This document shows positions 25,993 through 35,246 of a stretch of 64,000 nucleotides of DNA, piece after piece. The translations under genes were made by a program, and so were the position numbers. Location: the NCBI GenBank assembly GCA_947374865.1, contig CANCDR010000006.1:1-64000 (forward strand), in the 5' to 3' direction. Under the pieces are notes generated by a model that worked only from the letters and a program-made list of their open reading frames with translations, was not told the DNA's origin and ran no database searches. Every line of letters starts with the position of its first letter. Within the stretch, counting starts at the first letter, position 1. The stretch comes from Oxalobacteraceae bacterium. Its GTDB lineage: Bacteria; Pseudomonadota; Gammaproteobacteria; Burkholderiales; Burkholderiaceae_D.

Positions 25993-26845
25993 TCCGCATT
26001 AAAATGATTTCATCTGAAAGTTTAGGCAGCTTCAAACCTGTAGAACTCTCAAAACGACTACAATCCATCCGCATGTCTTTTGGACGGTAGGCACTAATAC
26101 CAACCCTCTCTGAGGATGGACACCGATGTAAGTTGAAATCTGGCAGACCCAGAGCGCGAGCAAATGCAAAAGAAAAATCAGCTTTGCTCATACCCTCACA
26201 GCTACCTAAATTAAAAATGCCAGTAGGTCGTTGTTGTACCAAGTGCTCGATCAGTGTGGACAAGGTCTCCATTGAAAGAGGAGAGAACAAAACATCATCG
26301 AAAACAGATAGCGGCAAGTTAAGGCACAGGTTTTTATAAATCCAATCACTGAAGCTGACTCGATGTTGGCATCGACTTTTTCCAAAGAAATTCGTCCGTA
26401 TAATCGTGTGCCCAACACCTGCTACTGCTAGTTCAGCAGCAGCTTTAGAGAATGCATAAGTATTACGAATTACTATCCGATCTTCCTGATGCGGACCAAG
26501 ACCATCGTAAAGTTGATCGGTAGATAAATGTATTAAGTGGCATGTTGGAGAATGTACTTTTATCCAGCGACATAAATTGTCAACGACAGCAAGGTTAAGC
26601 AAATAGGCACTTTGGGGATTAGATTCGCAGGCATCAACATTGGCAAGTGCTGCTAGGTTAATTATGCAGTCTGGCTTGAATTGGTCCAGCATTGCCTTAG
26701 TAGAATTTTCATTACTTAAGTCTACATTGGCATCTGCGATACCACTAAAGCCGTGCCTGATAACGGTATGGCCACATGTTTGCAGCTTAGGGACTAAAGT
26801 ACATCCAAGCATGCCAGTTGCGCCAGTAACGAGAAGTTTTGCCAT
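25970..26845 (-). CDS. RmlD-like NAD(P)-dependent sugar reductase (SDR)
   Basis: 291 residues from the ATG at 26845; an in-frame GTG at 26860 is an alternative. The motifs LVTGATGMLGCTLVPKL, INLAALANVDACESNP, HLSTDQLYDG and NTYAFSKAAAELAV (YxxxK-like) match dTDP-4-dehydrorhamnose-reductase-type SDRs. Such a reductase is not part of the standard six-enzyme pseudaminate pathway, so it points to an extra modification of the nonulosonate or to a variant route. It lies between the cytidylyltransferase and the synthase. Confidence 0.8.
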   Translation of the reverse strand: MAKLLVTGATGMLGCTLVPKLQTCGHTVIRHGFSGIADANVDLSNENSTKAMLDQFKPDCIINLAALANVDACESNPQSAYLLNLAVVDNLCRWIKVHSPTCHLIHLSTDQLYDGLGPHQEDRIVIRNTYAFSKAAAELAVAGVGHTIIRTNFFGKSRCQHRVSFSDWIYKNLCLNLPLSVFDDVLFSPLSMETLSTLIEHLVQQRPTGIFNLGSCEGMSKADFSFAFARALGLPDFNLHRCPSSERVGISAYRPKDMRMDCSRFESSTGLKLPKLSDEIILMRSAYLEAA

Positions 26846-26883
26846 GAGTAGAGTTGTCACGCCATTTAAACAATAGCTGCCAA

Positions 26884-27587
26884 TTAATTAATGTCACCGT
26901 TTTTTCGTAGAGCCTCGTACATCAACTCAGCCCGCTTCCAATCTTCAGGCGTATCAATATCCTGAACCATGTGTCGAGGGAGAACATGGGCTATTGAGTC
27001 GTGAGAGAAAAATATTTTATCACTGCGGTAAGCCTCTGCTGAGCCCCAATAAAACTGACCCGCATCTTGATAAGCCTCTTCCAAGTCCTGTGAGCGTGTA
27101 TTGTAGTTGGCGGGTTCGAACATCTCAACAAATCCATCTTGACTGACCTTGAAGGCACGTTGAATCGGAAATGGAAATGTTGTAGCACTAAAGACATAAC
27201 CGGTTACAGATTTATTCATCAACAGATTATGTGCTTCTCTTAATGCACTAACTTGAATGAACGGGGCAGTTGCATATATGCAGCAAACTTGTTCTACTGG
27301 ACCGATATTATCCTGCACCCAACTCACGGCATGCCTGATAACTGGGACCGTGGTTGCGTGATCATCAGCTAAAGTGCTTGGCCGGTCAAAAGGCGTCTCT
27401 GCACCAAACGAATTTGCAACATTCCTGATCTCTTCATCGTCAGTACTAACAATAATTCGATCGAATAAACCACATTTTTTTGCCGCCTCAATCGAATAAG
27501 CGATGAGTGGCTTACCGCAAAAGTTACGAATATTTTTGCCAGGGATTCGCTTACTACCACCACGTGCTGGAATGATAGCAATCTTCA

Positions 27588-27588
<1 letters not shown>
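26884..27588 (-). CDS. pseF: CMP-nonulosonate cytidylyltransferase (PseF-like)
   Basis: 234 residues starting at the ATG at 27588, which overlaps the PseB stop by one base (TGATG); a TTG two codons earlier is possible. The nucleotide-binding N-terminus IPARGGSKRIPGKNIRNF and the DAGQFYWGS segment typical of pseudaminic acid cytidylyltransferases are present. It transfers CMP from CTP to the nonulosonic acid, producing the donor used by a glycosyltransferase. No NeuA-type C-terminal hydrolase extension is present. Confidence 0.85.
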
Positions 27589-28616
<1,028 letters not shown>

Positions 28617-28879
28617 TTAGTACATTTTAACAAAAGTGCTCTTACTACATCTATTTATCTCATTAAATGGTATCCCCTCACGCTTGATTCAAATGAATGA
28701 AATAGAGTGTTAAAAGTCTTTTTGTTCGGCTGATATGAGCAATTTTGGGTCGATGGCGCCCGCATTGCGGTTACAAACCCTTGTGGCTCGCCTTCCGAAC
28801 GACTCATTACTTCACCTGCAAAATCGATGGCATACGGCGCAGTGTCCAATCAGATCTCGTGGTTTTTTATCCCGGGCGT

Positions 28880-28907
28880 GGGGTCAGATCTTGAAATGAC
28901 AGTTTTT
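28880..28907 (+). repeat. Dispersed repeat, degenerate copy a
   Basis: Matches the 18-base core with two substitutions (AGATCTTGAAAT in place of AGGTCTTGACAT), then continues GACAGTTTTT, the type-R flank. Confidence 0.75.
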
Positions 28908-29180
28908 AAATTGCTCCGCAGATGTGGGGGGGGCGTATCAGCACAGGCTAAAGCTCTCGTTGACGAGGCCATACATTCGTAGGAGTCAGCAGAATTGGTG
29001 AGTTAAAAATATTTGCAGATCGAACTTGCGCCCTTGCGTTCAGACTTGGGCTTCTTGAAGTGGATGACGGGGATTATTCTTGCTGGCGTTGTTTCGCTGG
29101 TAATCAAGGCCTTCTTTCACGCATAGCAGCGAGGATGTTACATCCACCAGCAGTTATCCTGCTGGAAAAAGCGAGGGCGT

Positions 29181-29220
29181 GGGGTCAGATCTTGAAAAGA
29201 CAGTATTTGAAGTTCTACGC
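29181..29220 (+). repeat. Dispersed repeat, degenerate copy b
   Basis: Carries the same AGATCTTGAAA variant as copy a and the same preceding GGGCGT. Its flank (GACAGTATTTGAAGTTCT) matches that of copy c. Confidence 0.7.
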
Positions 29221-29296
29221 TCATATAGTCGCGATGAAAGCTTGAGTAATAAATGTCTTACCAACTTTGCCGGTCCTACTAGCACAGGTATTTTAC

Positions 29297-29324
29297 GCGA
29301 CAAAATATCATCAGATGATATACT
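29297..29324 (+). promoter_or_regulatory. tumE promoter with overlapping palindromic operator
   Basis: A perfect palindrome ATATCATC-A-GATGATAT (29305-29321) overlaps a candidate -10 (TATACT, 29319-29324), with GCGACA 16 bases upstream. The start codon at 29331 would be at or next to the transcription start, so the message may be leaderless. The palindrome is the natural binding site for autoregulation by the antitoxin. Confidence 0.5.
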
Positions 29325-29330
29325 AATTCC

Positions 29331-29690
29331 ATGCAAGACCACACAATTCATACCCTTTTAGATTTGCATGCGCAAATCATTGATCAAGAAGATGGCTACT
29401 GGGTCAAGATTGAAGCTTGGGAGGTCAAGGTGACGCAGCACATTCCTTATGGGATACGGTATTCACTTACCTTGCACGCCCCTAGTGGTAAGCGTATCTT
29501 GGGGTATGACAACGCTCACTCAGTAAAGCAAAAGGGAAAAAGATATTCTGGGCAACGACTGGCATTTGATCACCAACATCGGCATGTGGCTGACAAGGGT
29601 GTACCGTATGAATTCAAAAATGCCCATCAGCTGTTAAATGATTTTTTTAACGAGGTTGATCGGGTGCTCCAAGAAGTGAGGTCAAAATGA
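29331..29690 (+). CDS. TumE-family toxin
   Basis: 119 residues. The pattern YWVKIEAWEV, PYGIRYSLTLHAPSGKRILGYDNAH, then KRYSGQRLAFDHQHRH with a C-terminal helical ADLL-like segment (NDFFNEVDRVLQEV) matches the TumE (DUF6516) toxin family of type II toxin-antitoxin systems. The stop overlaps the next gene's start (ATGA). No Shine-Dalgarno is seen before the ATG, in line with a leaderless message. The mode of toxicity is poorly known. Confidence 0.7.
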   Translation: MQDHTIHTLLDLHAQIIDQEDGYWVKIEAWEVKVTQHIPYGIRYSLTLHAPSGKRILGYDNAHSVKQKGKRYSGQRLAFDHQHRHVADKGVPYEFKNAHQLLNDFFNEVDRVLQEVRSK

Positions 29691-30034
29691 AAATCATTAA
29701 AATTGGCATTGCATCACAAGAAAAAATCCGTGAGCGTGTTTTAGCTATCGCAAAAGGCGAACTAAAACCTAAGGCATCAGATCCTAAAATCTGGTTTACT
29801 TCGATGCGTTCGCTTTCACAGGTGTTAAGTGACGAAAATCGCGCGCTCCTCGACGTCATTCGTACGGAGTGCCCTGCATCGATCAGCGCGCTTGCCGAGA
29901 TCACCGGGCGCAAGCAAGGTAACCTGTCGCGTACGCTGAAGACAATGGCACATTATGGCCTGGTGACCATGGAAAAAAATGATCGAACAATGCGACCGAT
30001 TGCAAATGCTGAGCGTTACCAGATCATGGCTTGA
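29687..30034 (+). CDS. TumA-family antitoxin, winged-helix DNA-binding
   Basis: 115 residues. The C-terminal half holds a MarR/ArsR-like winged helix (ALLDVIRTECPASISALAEI, then GRKQGNLSRTLKTMAHYGLV). The N-terminal region (MKIIKIGIASQEKIRERVLA) matches the HVO_A0114-type antitoxins paired with TumE. It overlaps the toxin gene by four bases. It likely neutralises TumE and represses the operon through the palindrome at 29305-29321. Confidence 0.75.
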   Translation: MKIIKIGIASQEKIRERVLAIAKGELKPKASDPKIWFTSMRSLSQVLSDENRALLDVIRTECPASISALAEITGRKQGNLSRTLKTMAHYGLVTMEKNDRTMRPIANAERYQIMA

Positions 30035-30094
30035 TAATTTCTGCTCGAAAAGCATCAAATTATGAATCAAAGCAATATCGATAGAGAGTTCGCC

Positions 30095-30304
30095 ATGAGA
30101 AAAGAATACGATTTCAGCGAGGCACGTAAGAACCCTTATGCCACGCAATTGAAGAAGCAAATTACCATTCGTTTGGATGAGGATTCAATCGGCTATTTCA
30201 AAGGAATTTCTGAGCAGGTCGGAATTCCGTATCAAAGCCTGATTAATCTTTACCTGCGAGACTGTGCCGCACATCAGCGGAAGTTGGATCTTCGTTGGAA
30301 ATAA
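30095..30304 (+). CDS. BrnA-like / CopG-type antitoxin (orphan)
   Basis: 69 residues from the ATG at 30095, which has GAGAG upstream; an ATG at 30062 would add 11 residues but lacks an RBS. KEYDFSEARKNPYATQLKKQ, ITIRLDEDSIGYFK and GIPYQSLINLYLRDCA are hallmarks of this ribbon-helix-helix group. BrnA normally follows a BrnT ribonuclease toxin gene, but none is found here; the upstream gene is TumA. It is either an orphan antitoxin or a solitary regulator. Confidence 0.7.
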   Translation: MRKEYDFSEARKNPYATQLKKQITIRLDEDSIGYFKGISEQVGIPYQSLINLYLRDCAAHQRKLDLRWK

Positions 30305-30459
30305 AAGGGGGGCATGGAATCGGTCTATTATTCAAAGCCGAATGCGTAAAAAAAAATGCCTAAACCTTACCTCGCAAAGGATTGCTCAGGCGAGCTTCAT
30401 GCATTCGCAAATGCAAGACAAAACTGCTCGCAAAGCCAATCAGCGTTAATGCAAATATT

Positions 30460-30798
30460 ATGAAAATAGTTCGTTTAAAAATTGATCCTGCATCCTTGAA
30501 CATGAATAAGCTTGGACGTGCCGATATGAGGCGCATTGATGCCACGAATGAAGCTGATATCGCAGCACAGCAAGTCCAAGATGAACTTGCTGCCATGCAG
30601 GACACAGAAAAATTCGCCAAACGTGTGAGAAAGCGCCTAGGTCTGAGTCAGGCAGCTTTCTCGTTGCGCATTGACGTTTCCTTGGATACGATCAGAAATT
30701 GGGAGCAAGGAAAACGCTGCCCAACCGGCGCTGCAAAGGCCTTACTTAAAGTTTTGGATAAGGTGCCTGAGGCGGCGCTGGCCGCTCTGTCATCATAA
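30460..30798 (+). CDS. Helix-turn-helix antitoxin-like protein (XRE, HigA/BrnA2 type)
   Basis: 112 residues from the ATG at 30460. The N-terminal tail IVRLKIDPASLNMNKLGRAD, and the DATNEADIAAQQVQDELAAM linker, precede an XRE-type helix-turn-helix (RVRKRLGLSQAAFSLRID, SLDTIRNWEQGKRCPTGAA). This architecture is common as the antitoxin next to BrnT-like toxins. The 155 bases upstream hold no toxin frame, so this is a second apparently orphan antitoxin. Confidence 0.65.
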   Translation: MKIVRLKIDPASLNMNKLGRADMRRIDATNEADIAAQQVQDELAAMQDTEKFAKRVRKRLGLSQAAFSLRIDVSLDTIRNWEQGKRCPTGAAKALLKVLDKVPEAALAALSS

Positions 30799-30818
30799 AG
30801 ACTTGTTAGGTCACTTAT

Positions 30819-31202
30819 TTAATGCATAGCTACTAAGTGCGCCACACTAAAACGCTCAGCCAAATCGGCAAGTCGTTTGTCCAAGGTCCATAATTTTGCG
30901 CCAGGTGTCATCAGTGTTGATGTCAACAAGATCATGTCGATCAGGCCGCATCCCATCCCATAAATAGATTCGCGTTCGATGAATGCCATGGTTTCCTGCA
31001 ACTCGGCATGTTGGGTCATAGGCAGCAGACCTAAATCGTTTAGCGTTTGTGCTCTTGGTGCCGGGGGTGTTCCACAGGCTATCTCACCGATGACCATAGG
31101 ATGCGTAAGGGCCAAGTCGCGCTTGAGTAAGCTAACGAGCGCTTTATTACTGTACCTGAAGTGGTCAATCCAAACGGATGTGTCGATGAGAACGCCACTC
31201 AT
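30819..31202 (-). CDS. vapC: VapC-type PIN-domain toxin
   Basis: 127 residues. The PIN-domain acidic residues are visible in [19 protein letters not shown] and [10 protein letters not shown], with a further Asp in [13 protein letters not shown]. VapC toxins are Mg-dependent ribonucleases, often cutting tRNA. The ATG overlaps the antitoxin stop (four-base ATGA). It converges on the HTH gene at 30460-30798. Confidence 0.88.
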   Translation of the reverse strand: MSGVLIDTSVWIDHFRYSNKALVSLLKRDLALTHPMVIGEIACGTPPAPRAQTLNDLGLLPMTQHAELQETMAFIERESIYGMGCGLIDMILLTSTLMTPGAKLWTLDKRLADLAERFSVAHLVAMH

Positions 31203-31402
31203 TGGGTTATCTCGGGCCGGCGTCGAGGCACCTCCGCCATCTCTGGCACTGTGCCCCCCAGGGCTGCTAAGCGATTGCCAGCGCGAACGCGCACGAAAGT
31301 CTTGATAGCTTCGCGGAACAGGTCGGCCTTCTGCATGGCGGGGTCGGCGACCTCAAGGGCTTTGTTATACAACTCGTCATCAATGGTTACGGTCGTTCTC
31401 AT
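31199..31402 (-). CDS. vapB: VapB-type antitoxin
   Basis: 67 residues starting [20 protein letters not shown], the N-terminal ribbon-helix-helix of the DUF2191/VapB group. The ATG at 31402 has a strong AAGGAGTGG. The Arg/Pro-rich C-terminal tail ([15 protein letters not shown]) is suited to wrapping the toxin. Longer upstream frames to 31558 cross the dispersed repeat and are not credible. Confidence 0.85.
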   Translation of the reverse strand: MRTTVTIDDELYNKALEVADPAMQKADLFREAIKTFVRVRAGNRLAALGGTVPEMAEVPRRRPEITQ

Positions 31403-31670
31403 TGCCACTCCTTGAATCAATAGTGATGTAAGTGTGCATCTGATGCCGCATCTTTGCAAGCAAATTGCTGGGGTCAGGTCTTGACATGACAGTTTTTGAA
31501 GTTCTGCGCAAAAGCTGGGACATCCACTACTTAAAAATTTAGCAACACCATTTGGCAAAGTAAAAATAGCAGGCTTTGCTGATCCGCGTTTCTAGTAGGT
31601 ACGGTTGTATTTTGCTGACATTGTGATCATCTAATTACATGCGTCGCTGGCCAGCGGCTAGAATACTTTG
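31403..31670. other. Spacer between vapB and the Rpn-type nuclease gene
   Basis: No gene is seen. The spacer contains one exact copy of the 18-base repeat with its type-R flank (31470-31499). Confidence 0.5.
31470..31499 (+). repeat. Dispersed repeat, copy c (type R)
   Basis: Exact 18-base core GGGGTCAGGTCTTGACAT (31470-31487) followed by GACAGTTTTTGA. Confidence 0.9.
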
Positions 31671-32750
31671 ATGACAAAAGATCACGATTCTGGCTACAAG
31701 CTGCTGTTTTCGCATCCCGAGATGGTGCGTGATTTGCTCACTGGATTCGTTCAAGGAGAATGGCTAAATAATGCCGATTTTTCGACCCTGACGCGGGTGA
31801 ACGGTAGTTACGTCACGCAGTCCGATAAACTCGCACAAAGACACGACGATTTAGTTTGGAAAATCCGCATCAATGACCGATGGCTCTACGTCTATTTACT
31901 GCTTGAGTTCCAATCGTCGATCGATCCGCTCATGGCGCTACGCATGATGGTGTACGTGGGACTGCTGTATCAGGACTTAGCCAAGCGAAAAGAATTCGCT
32001 GCGGATGGCAAATTGCCACCGGTATTACCTATCGTCTTATACAACGGTGCGCCGCGTTGGACTGCACCAGTGCTCATGGAAGAGTTGGTAACGCGGCCGC
32101 CGGCCGGATTGGAATCTTACGTTCCGCGTTGTCGCTATTTGCTGCTCGATGAAGGACAGTATGGTGCCGACGACCTGAACCCTTTGCGTAACCTGGTGGC
32201 CGCCTTGTTTCGGCTTGAAACGCAACGGACATTAGATGATGTGCGCAATGTCGTTGATGCTTTGATAGAATGGCTTAAAGAGGAAGATCAACGTTCATTG
32301 CGGCGTTCGTTTGTGATATGGATCAAACTGTTGTTACGCACCAAAATGCCTGATGCGGACATCGATGGTATAAATGACCTACAGGAGGTACGCTCTATGC
32401 TCAGCGAAAATATCCAGAGTTGGTTTGATGAATATAAGGAAAAGGGACGGCAGGTAGGATTTCAGGAAGGGCGTCAGGAAGGGCGTCAGGAAGGACGTCA
32501 GGAAGGGCGTCAGGAAGGGCGTCAGGAAGGGCGTCAGGAAGGGCGTCAGGAAGGCGAAGTTCGGGGCCTTCAAAAAGGTGAGGCCCTCGCTCTGCAGCGG
32601 CTATTATCTAAGCGTTTCGGTGCACTTCCATCCAATATCACCGACCAAATCGCTACTGCATCTGTAGAGCAGATCGAAGCATGGATCGATAGCGCAATTG
32701 ATGCGCACCAGCTTACGGATGTGTTCGGTAGTTCTGGGGTCAGGTCTTGA
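31671..32750 (+). CDS. Rpn/YhgA-like PD-(D/E)XK nuclease (transposase-like)
   Basis: 359 residues. The N-terminal half matches the Rpn/PDDEXK_2 family (DSGYKLLFSHPEMVRDLLTG, LVWKIRINDRWLYVYLLLEF with the catalytic E, then VLPIVLYNGAPRW). The C-terminus (about 300-350) resembles DUF4351. Between them is a Gln/Gly/Arg/Glu linker of seven EGRQ tetrapeptides coded by a 12-base repeat (32466-32549). Rpn proteins are RecA-independent recombination-promoting nucleases. The last four residues and stop (GVRS-stop) are contributed by repeat copy d at 32736. The start is the ATG at 31671 directly after a TTG. Confidence 0.85.
   Translation: MTKDHDSGYKLLFSHPEMVRDLLTGFVQGEWLNNADFSTLTRVNGSYVTQSDKLAQRHDDLVWKIRINDRWLYVYLLLEFQSSIDPLMALRMMVYVGLLYQDLAKRKEFAADGKLPPVLPIVLYNGAPRWTAPVLMEELVTRPPAGLESYVPRCRYLLLDEGQYGADDLNPLRNLVAALFRLETQRTLDDVRNVVDALIEWLKEEDQRSLRRSFVIWIKLLLRTKMPDADIDGINDLQEVRSMLSENIQSWFDEYKEKGRQVGFQEGRQEGRQEGRQEGRQEGRQEGRQEGRQEGEVRGLQKGEALALQRLLSKRFGALPSNITDQIATASVEQIEAWIDSAIDAHQLTDVFGSSGVRS
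32466..32549 (+). repeat. 12-bp coding VNTR (EGRQ x7)
   Basis: Seven head-to-tail copies of GAAGGGCGTCAG with a single variant base, in frame within the Rpn-type gene. Copy number could change by slippage without a frameshift. Confidence 0.9.
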
Positions 32751-32763
32751 CATGACAGTTTTT
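32736..32763 (+). repeat. Dispersed repeat, copy d (type R), 3' end of the Rpn gene
   Basis: Exact core followed by GACAGTTTTT. The first 15 bases are read in frame as GGG GTC AGG TCT TGA, ending the nuclease. It is in inverted orientation to copy e 114 bases away. Confidence 0.92.
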
Positions 32764-32839
32764 AAACCTCTGTACCGAGCACTGATTTGTCAGTGATCCA
32801 AAGTCAAACGCATAAGCACTAAATTCAATTCCCTCCCTG

Positions 32840-32867
32840 CAAATGTGGCATGTCAAGACCTGACCCC
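32840..32867 (-). repeat. Dispersed repeat, copy e (type R, inverted)
   Basis: Exact core on the minus strand (32850-32867), 45 bases before the lldD start. With copy d it bounds a 132-base REPIN-like unit whose middle contains a small GCACTGA/TCAGTG hairpin. Confidence 0.9.
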
Positions 32868-32911
32868 ACGGTGTTGTATGATGTGTGGACATTCATTTTA
32901 AGTTCACTTCA

Positions 32912-34057
32912 ATGATTATCTCTTCCGCCACCGATTACCGCGAAGCAGCGCGTAGTAAATTGCCGCCGTTTTTATTTCATTACCTCGATGGAGGTGCGGG
33001 GGCTGAGCAAACTTTGCGGGGGAATGTTGACGATTTGCAGCAGGTTCGGCTGCGTCAACGGGTTCTGCAGGGCTCGGAGCAGCTGGATTTGTCGACTGAA
33101 TGGTTTGGCGTTAAACAAGATATGCCGCTCGCCTTGGCGCCTGTCGGGCTAACGGGGATGTTCGCTCGACGCGGCGAAGTGCAGGCCGCGCGCGTTGCGG
33201 CGGAGCGCAATATTCCTTTTATTCAGTCAACGGTATCTGTCTGCTCGCTGCAGGAAGTGGCGAGCCAGTCGTCCAAGCCGATTTGGTTCCAACTGTATGT
33301 ACTCAAGGACCGCGGCTTCATGCGCGATGTTCTGCAACGCGCAAAGGCGCTGGGTGCGACGACCCTGGTATTTACGGTCGATATGCCGGTACCCGGTGCG
33401 CGCTATCGCGATGCGCATTCCGGCATGAGTGGACCCTACGCCGGTATGCGCCGCATGTTGCAGGCGATGCTGCATCCGCGGTGGGCCCTGGATGTGGGAT
33501 TGCTCGGGCGGCCGCATGATCTAGGTAATATTTCTGCTTATCGTGGTCATGTGACGGGGCTGGCAGATTACATTGGCTGGCTGGGCAATAATTTTGATCC
33601 CGGCATCGGCTGGAAAGATTTGCAATGGATCCGCGACGAATGGCAGGGACCGATGGTCATCAAAGGCATCCTGGAAGCCGACGATGCACGCGAGGCACTG
33701 TCCTTTGGTGCTGACGGTATCGTGGTGTCAAATCACGGCGGACGTCAGCTCGACGGCGCCTTGTCGACGGCGCAAGCCTTGCCGGCGATCGTCGATGCAG
33801 TCAAAAATAAGATGACCATTTTCGCGGACGGTGGCGTCCGAACTGGCACCGACGTTTTCCGCCTACTTGCCCTGGGCGCCGACGGCGTCCTGATCGGCCG
33901 CGCCTTCGTCTATGCGCTAGCGGTGCATGGCGCAGCCGGCGTCCGTAATCTGCTCGCCCTAATGGAAAAAGACCTGCGCACCAACATGGTCCTCACCGGC
34001 GTCAAATCAGTCCGCGACATCGGCCCCGACGTTCTTGTGCGTGGGGTCAGGTCTTGA
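32912..34057 (+). CDS. lldD: FMN-dependent L-lactate dehydrogenase
   Basis: 381 residues from the ATG at 32912, where the protein aligns with E. coli LldD from its first residue ([20 protein letters not shown]). FMN and active-site motifs are intact: [53 protein letters not shown] (catalytic His) and [13 protein letters not shown]. It oxidises L-lactate to pyruvate at the membrane. The C-terminus stops about 15 residues short of E. coli LldD, because repeat copy f supplies GVRS-stop. No lldP/lldR is adjacent; repeats lie on both sides. Confidence 0.93.
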   Translation: MIISSATDYREAARSKLPPFLFHYLDGGAGAEQTLRGNVDDLQQVRLRQRVLQGSEQLDLSTEWFGVKQDMPLALAPVGLTGMFARRGEVQAARVAAERNIPFIQSTVSVCSLQEVASQSSKPIWFQLYVLKDRGFMRDVLQRAKALGATTLVFTVDMPVPGARYRDAHSGMSGPYAGMRRMLQAMLHPRWALDVGLLGRPHDLGNISAYRGHVTGLADYIGWLGNNFDPGIGWKDLQWIRDEWQGPMVIKGILEADDAREALSFGADGIVVSNHGGRQLDGALSTAQALPAIVDAVKNKMTIFADGGVRTGTDVFRLLALGADGVLIGRAFVYALAVHGAAGVRNLLALMEKDLRTNMVLTGVKSVRDIGPDVLVRGVRS

Positions 34058-34090
34058 CATAGCGTCTCGAAATTGCATCATTCAAAAAAT
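34043..34090 (+). repeat. Dispersed repeat, copy f (type L), 3' end of lldD
   Basis: Exact core then AGCGTCTC, the flank shared with copy g at the left end of the transposase element. Similarity to copy g continues loosely for about 45 bases (ATTGCATCAT, ATTGACA). Confidence 0.9.
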
Positions 34091-34122
34091 CAGGATTGAC
34101 ATCGCTAGTCTGGCGTTGATTT

Positions 34123-35142
34123 TTATCGATCTCTTTGTCGCCTTAGTACAATCCAGGCAGCTACGATTGTAAAGGTGGCGACGATAAACGCGACGATCCA
34201 AAATCCTTGCGGATGGTCTGACAGTGGAATGCCACCGACATTCATACCGAGCAATCCGGCGATAATATTGATCGGCAACGCCAATACCGTCACGATCGTT
34301 AATACAAACAAGCTGCGATTATTTTCTTCGTTGACGGCAGCGGCGACTTCTTCTTGTAAAAGTTTGATCCGTTCTTGCGTCGAAGCCATGTCGCTCAGGA
34401 CCAATGAAAATTCCTCGGACGATTCGCGTAGCTCTTGCGTATCCAGTTCGCTAATCCATAAGGGCGGTCGTTGAAGTAGTCGAAATAGAGCTGCGGGTTC
34501 CGGCGCTAATAGCCTTTGTAATCGCACGAGAACGCGGCGCGTCGAACCTAAATTGGCGCGTTTGTGATTCAGTCTGCCGGCTAATAATTTATCTTCAATT
34601 TCATCGACGCGCATGACTGCATCGCGAACAATTTTTACCAGCACATCGGCTTGATCGCGCAATAAATGGATGAGAAGTTCAGCGGAGGAGCGAATCGGTT
34701 CGCCATGCTCAATTGCGCGACGTAGGCGATCTATCGATTGCAGAGGTTTTTGGCGCGCGCTGATAAATACCTGCGGTGAAACGCTGACCCATAGTGTTGA
34801 AATGTCACTCGGATCAAACGAAAAATCATGCAGCACATCGTTAATAACTGCGATTAATGTATTTTCAGCTAATTCAATCCGAGTGGAGCGCGAACCTTGA
34901 TGCAGCATTTCAAAAAATTCATCTGCCAGATTAGCGTGTTCATGCAGCCATTTTTCACTGGCCATATTCGTCAGGTTAAAGTGCAGCCAGATAAATTCAT
35001 CTGTTTTTCTTACGCTCTGTTCGCGCAACCATTCGAGCGACTGTGAGGAGTCAATCTGCTGCCGCATTCCGCTCGAATTAAAGACATAAGCCCACACCAG
35101 CCCAGTTTTGTCCGAACCATACGATAAGCTGACATTATTCAT
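34123..35142 (-). CDS. zntB: CorA-family zinc transporter (ZntB-like)
   Basis: 339 residues. A large cytoplasmic alpha/beta and helical domain is followed by two C-terminal membrane helices (about 282-302 and 315-333). The loop signature is GMNVGGIP, characteristic of ZntB, and differs from the GMNFxxMPE of magnesium CorA proteins. It probably moves Zn2+ across the inner membrane as a pentamer. It is flanked by direct copies of the type-L repeat at 34043 and 35159. Confidence 0.85.
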   Translation of the reverse strand: MNNVSLSYGSDKTGLVWAYVFNSSGMRQQIDSSQSLEWLREQSVRKTDEFIWLHFNLTNMASEKWLHEHANLADEFFEMLHQGSRSTRIELAENTLIAVINDVLHDFSFDPSDISTLWVSVSPQVFISARQKPLQSIDRLRRAIEHGEPIRSSAELLIHLLRDQADVLVKIVRDAVMRVDEIEDKLLAGRLNHKRANLGSTRRVLVRLQRLLAPEPAALFRLLQRPPLWISELDTQELRESSEEFSLVLSDMASTQERIKLLQEEVAAAVNEENNRSLFVLTIVTVLALPINIIAGLLGMNVGGIPLSDHPQGFWIVAFIVATFTIVAAWIVLRRQRDR

Positions 35143-35158
35143 TTTCTCTCCAAATCGT

Positions 35159-35210
35159 GGGGTCAGGTCTTGACATAGCGTCTCTTTATTCCATCATGCT
35201 AAAACTCATC
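35159..35210 (+). repeat. Dispersed repeat, copy g (type L), left end of the element
   Basis: Exact core followed by AGCGTCTC and a flank resembling copy f. It lies 70 bases before the transposase start. Confidence 0.9.
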
Positions 35211-35246
35211 ATTGACACGCTTTGGGGACATCAATAGCCTGCATGG

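Noticed and set aside
28655-28849. 64-residue minus-strand open frame upstream of pseB
   Set aside because: No RBS or recognisable family by eye; could be a repeat-associated remnant but cannot be supported.
29060-29245. 61-residue plus-strand open frame before tumE
   Set aside because: It runs into repeat copy b and shows no family features.
30305-30459. A BrnT-like toxin for the orphan antitoxins
   Set aside because: The interval was read in all frames; no toxin-like motif or adequate frame is present.
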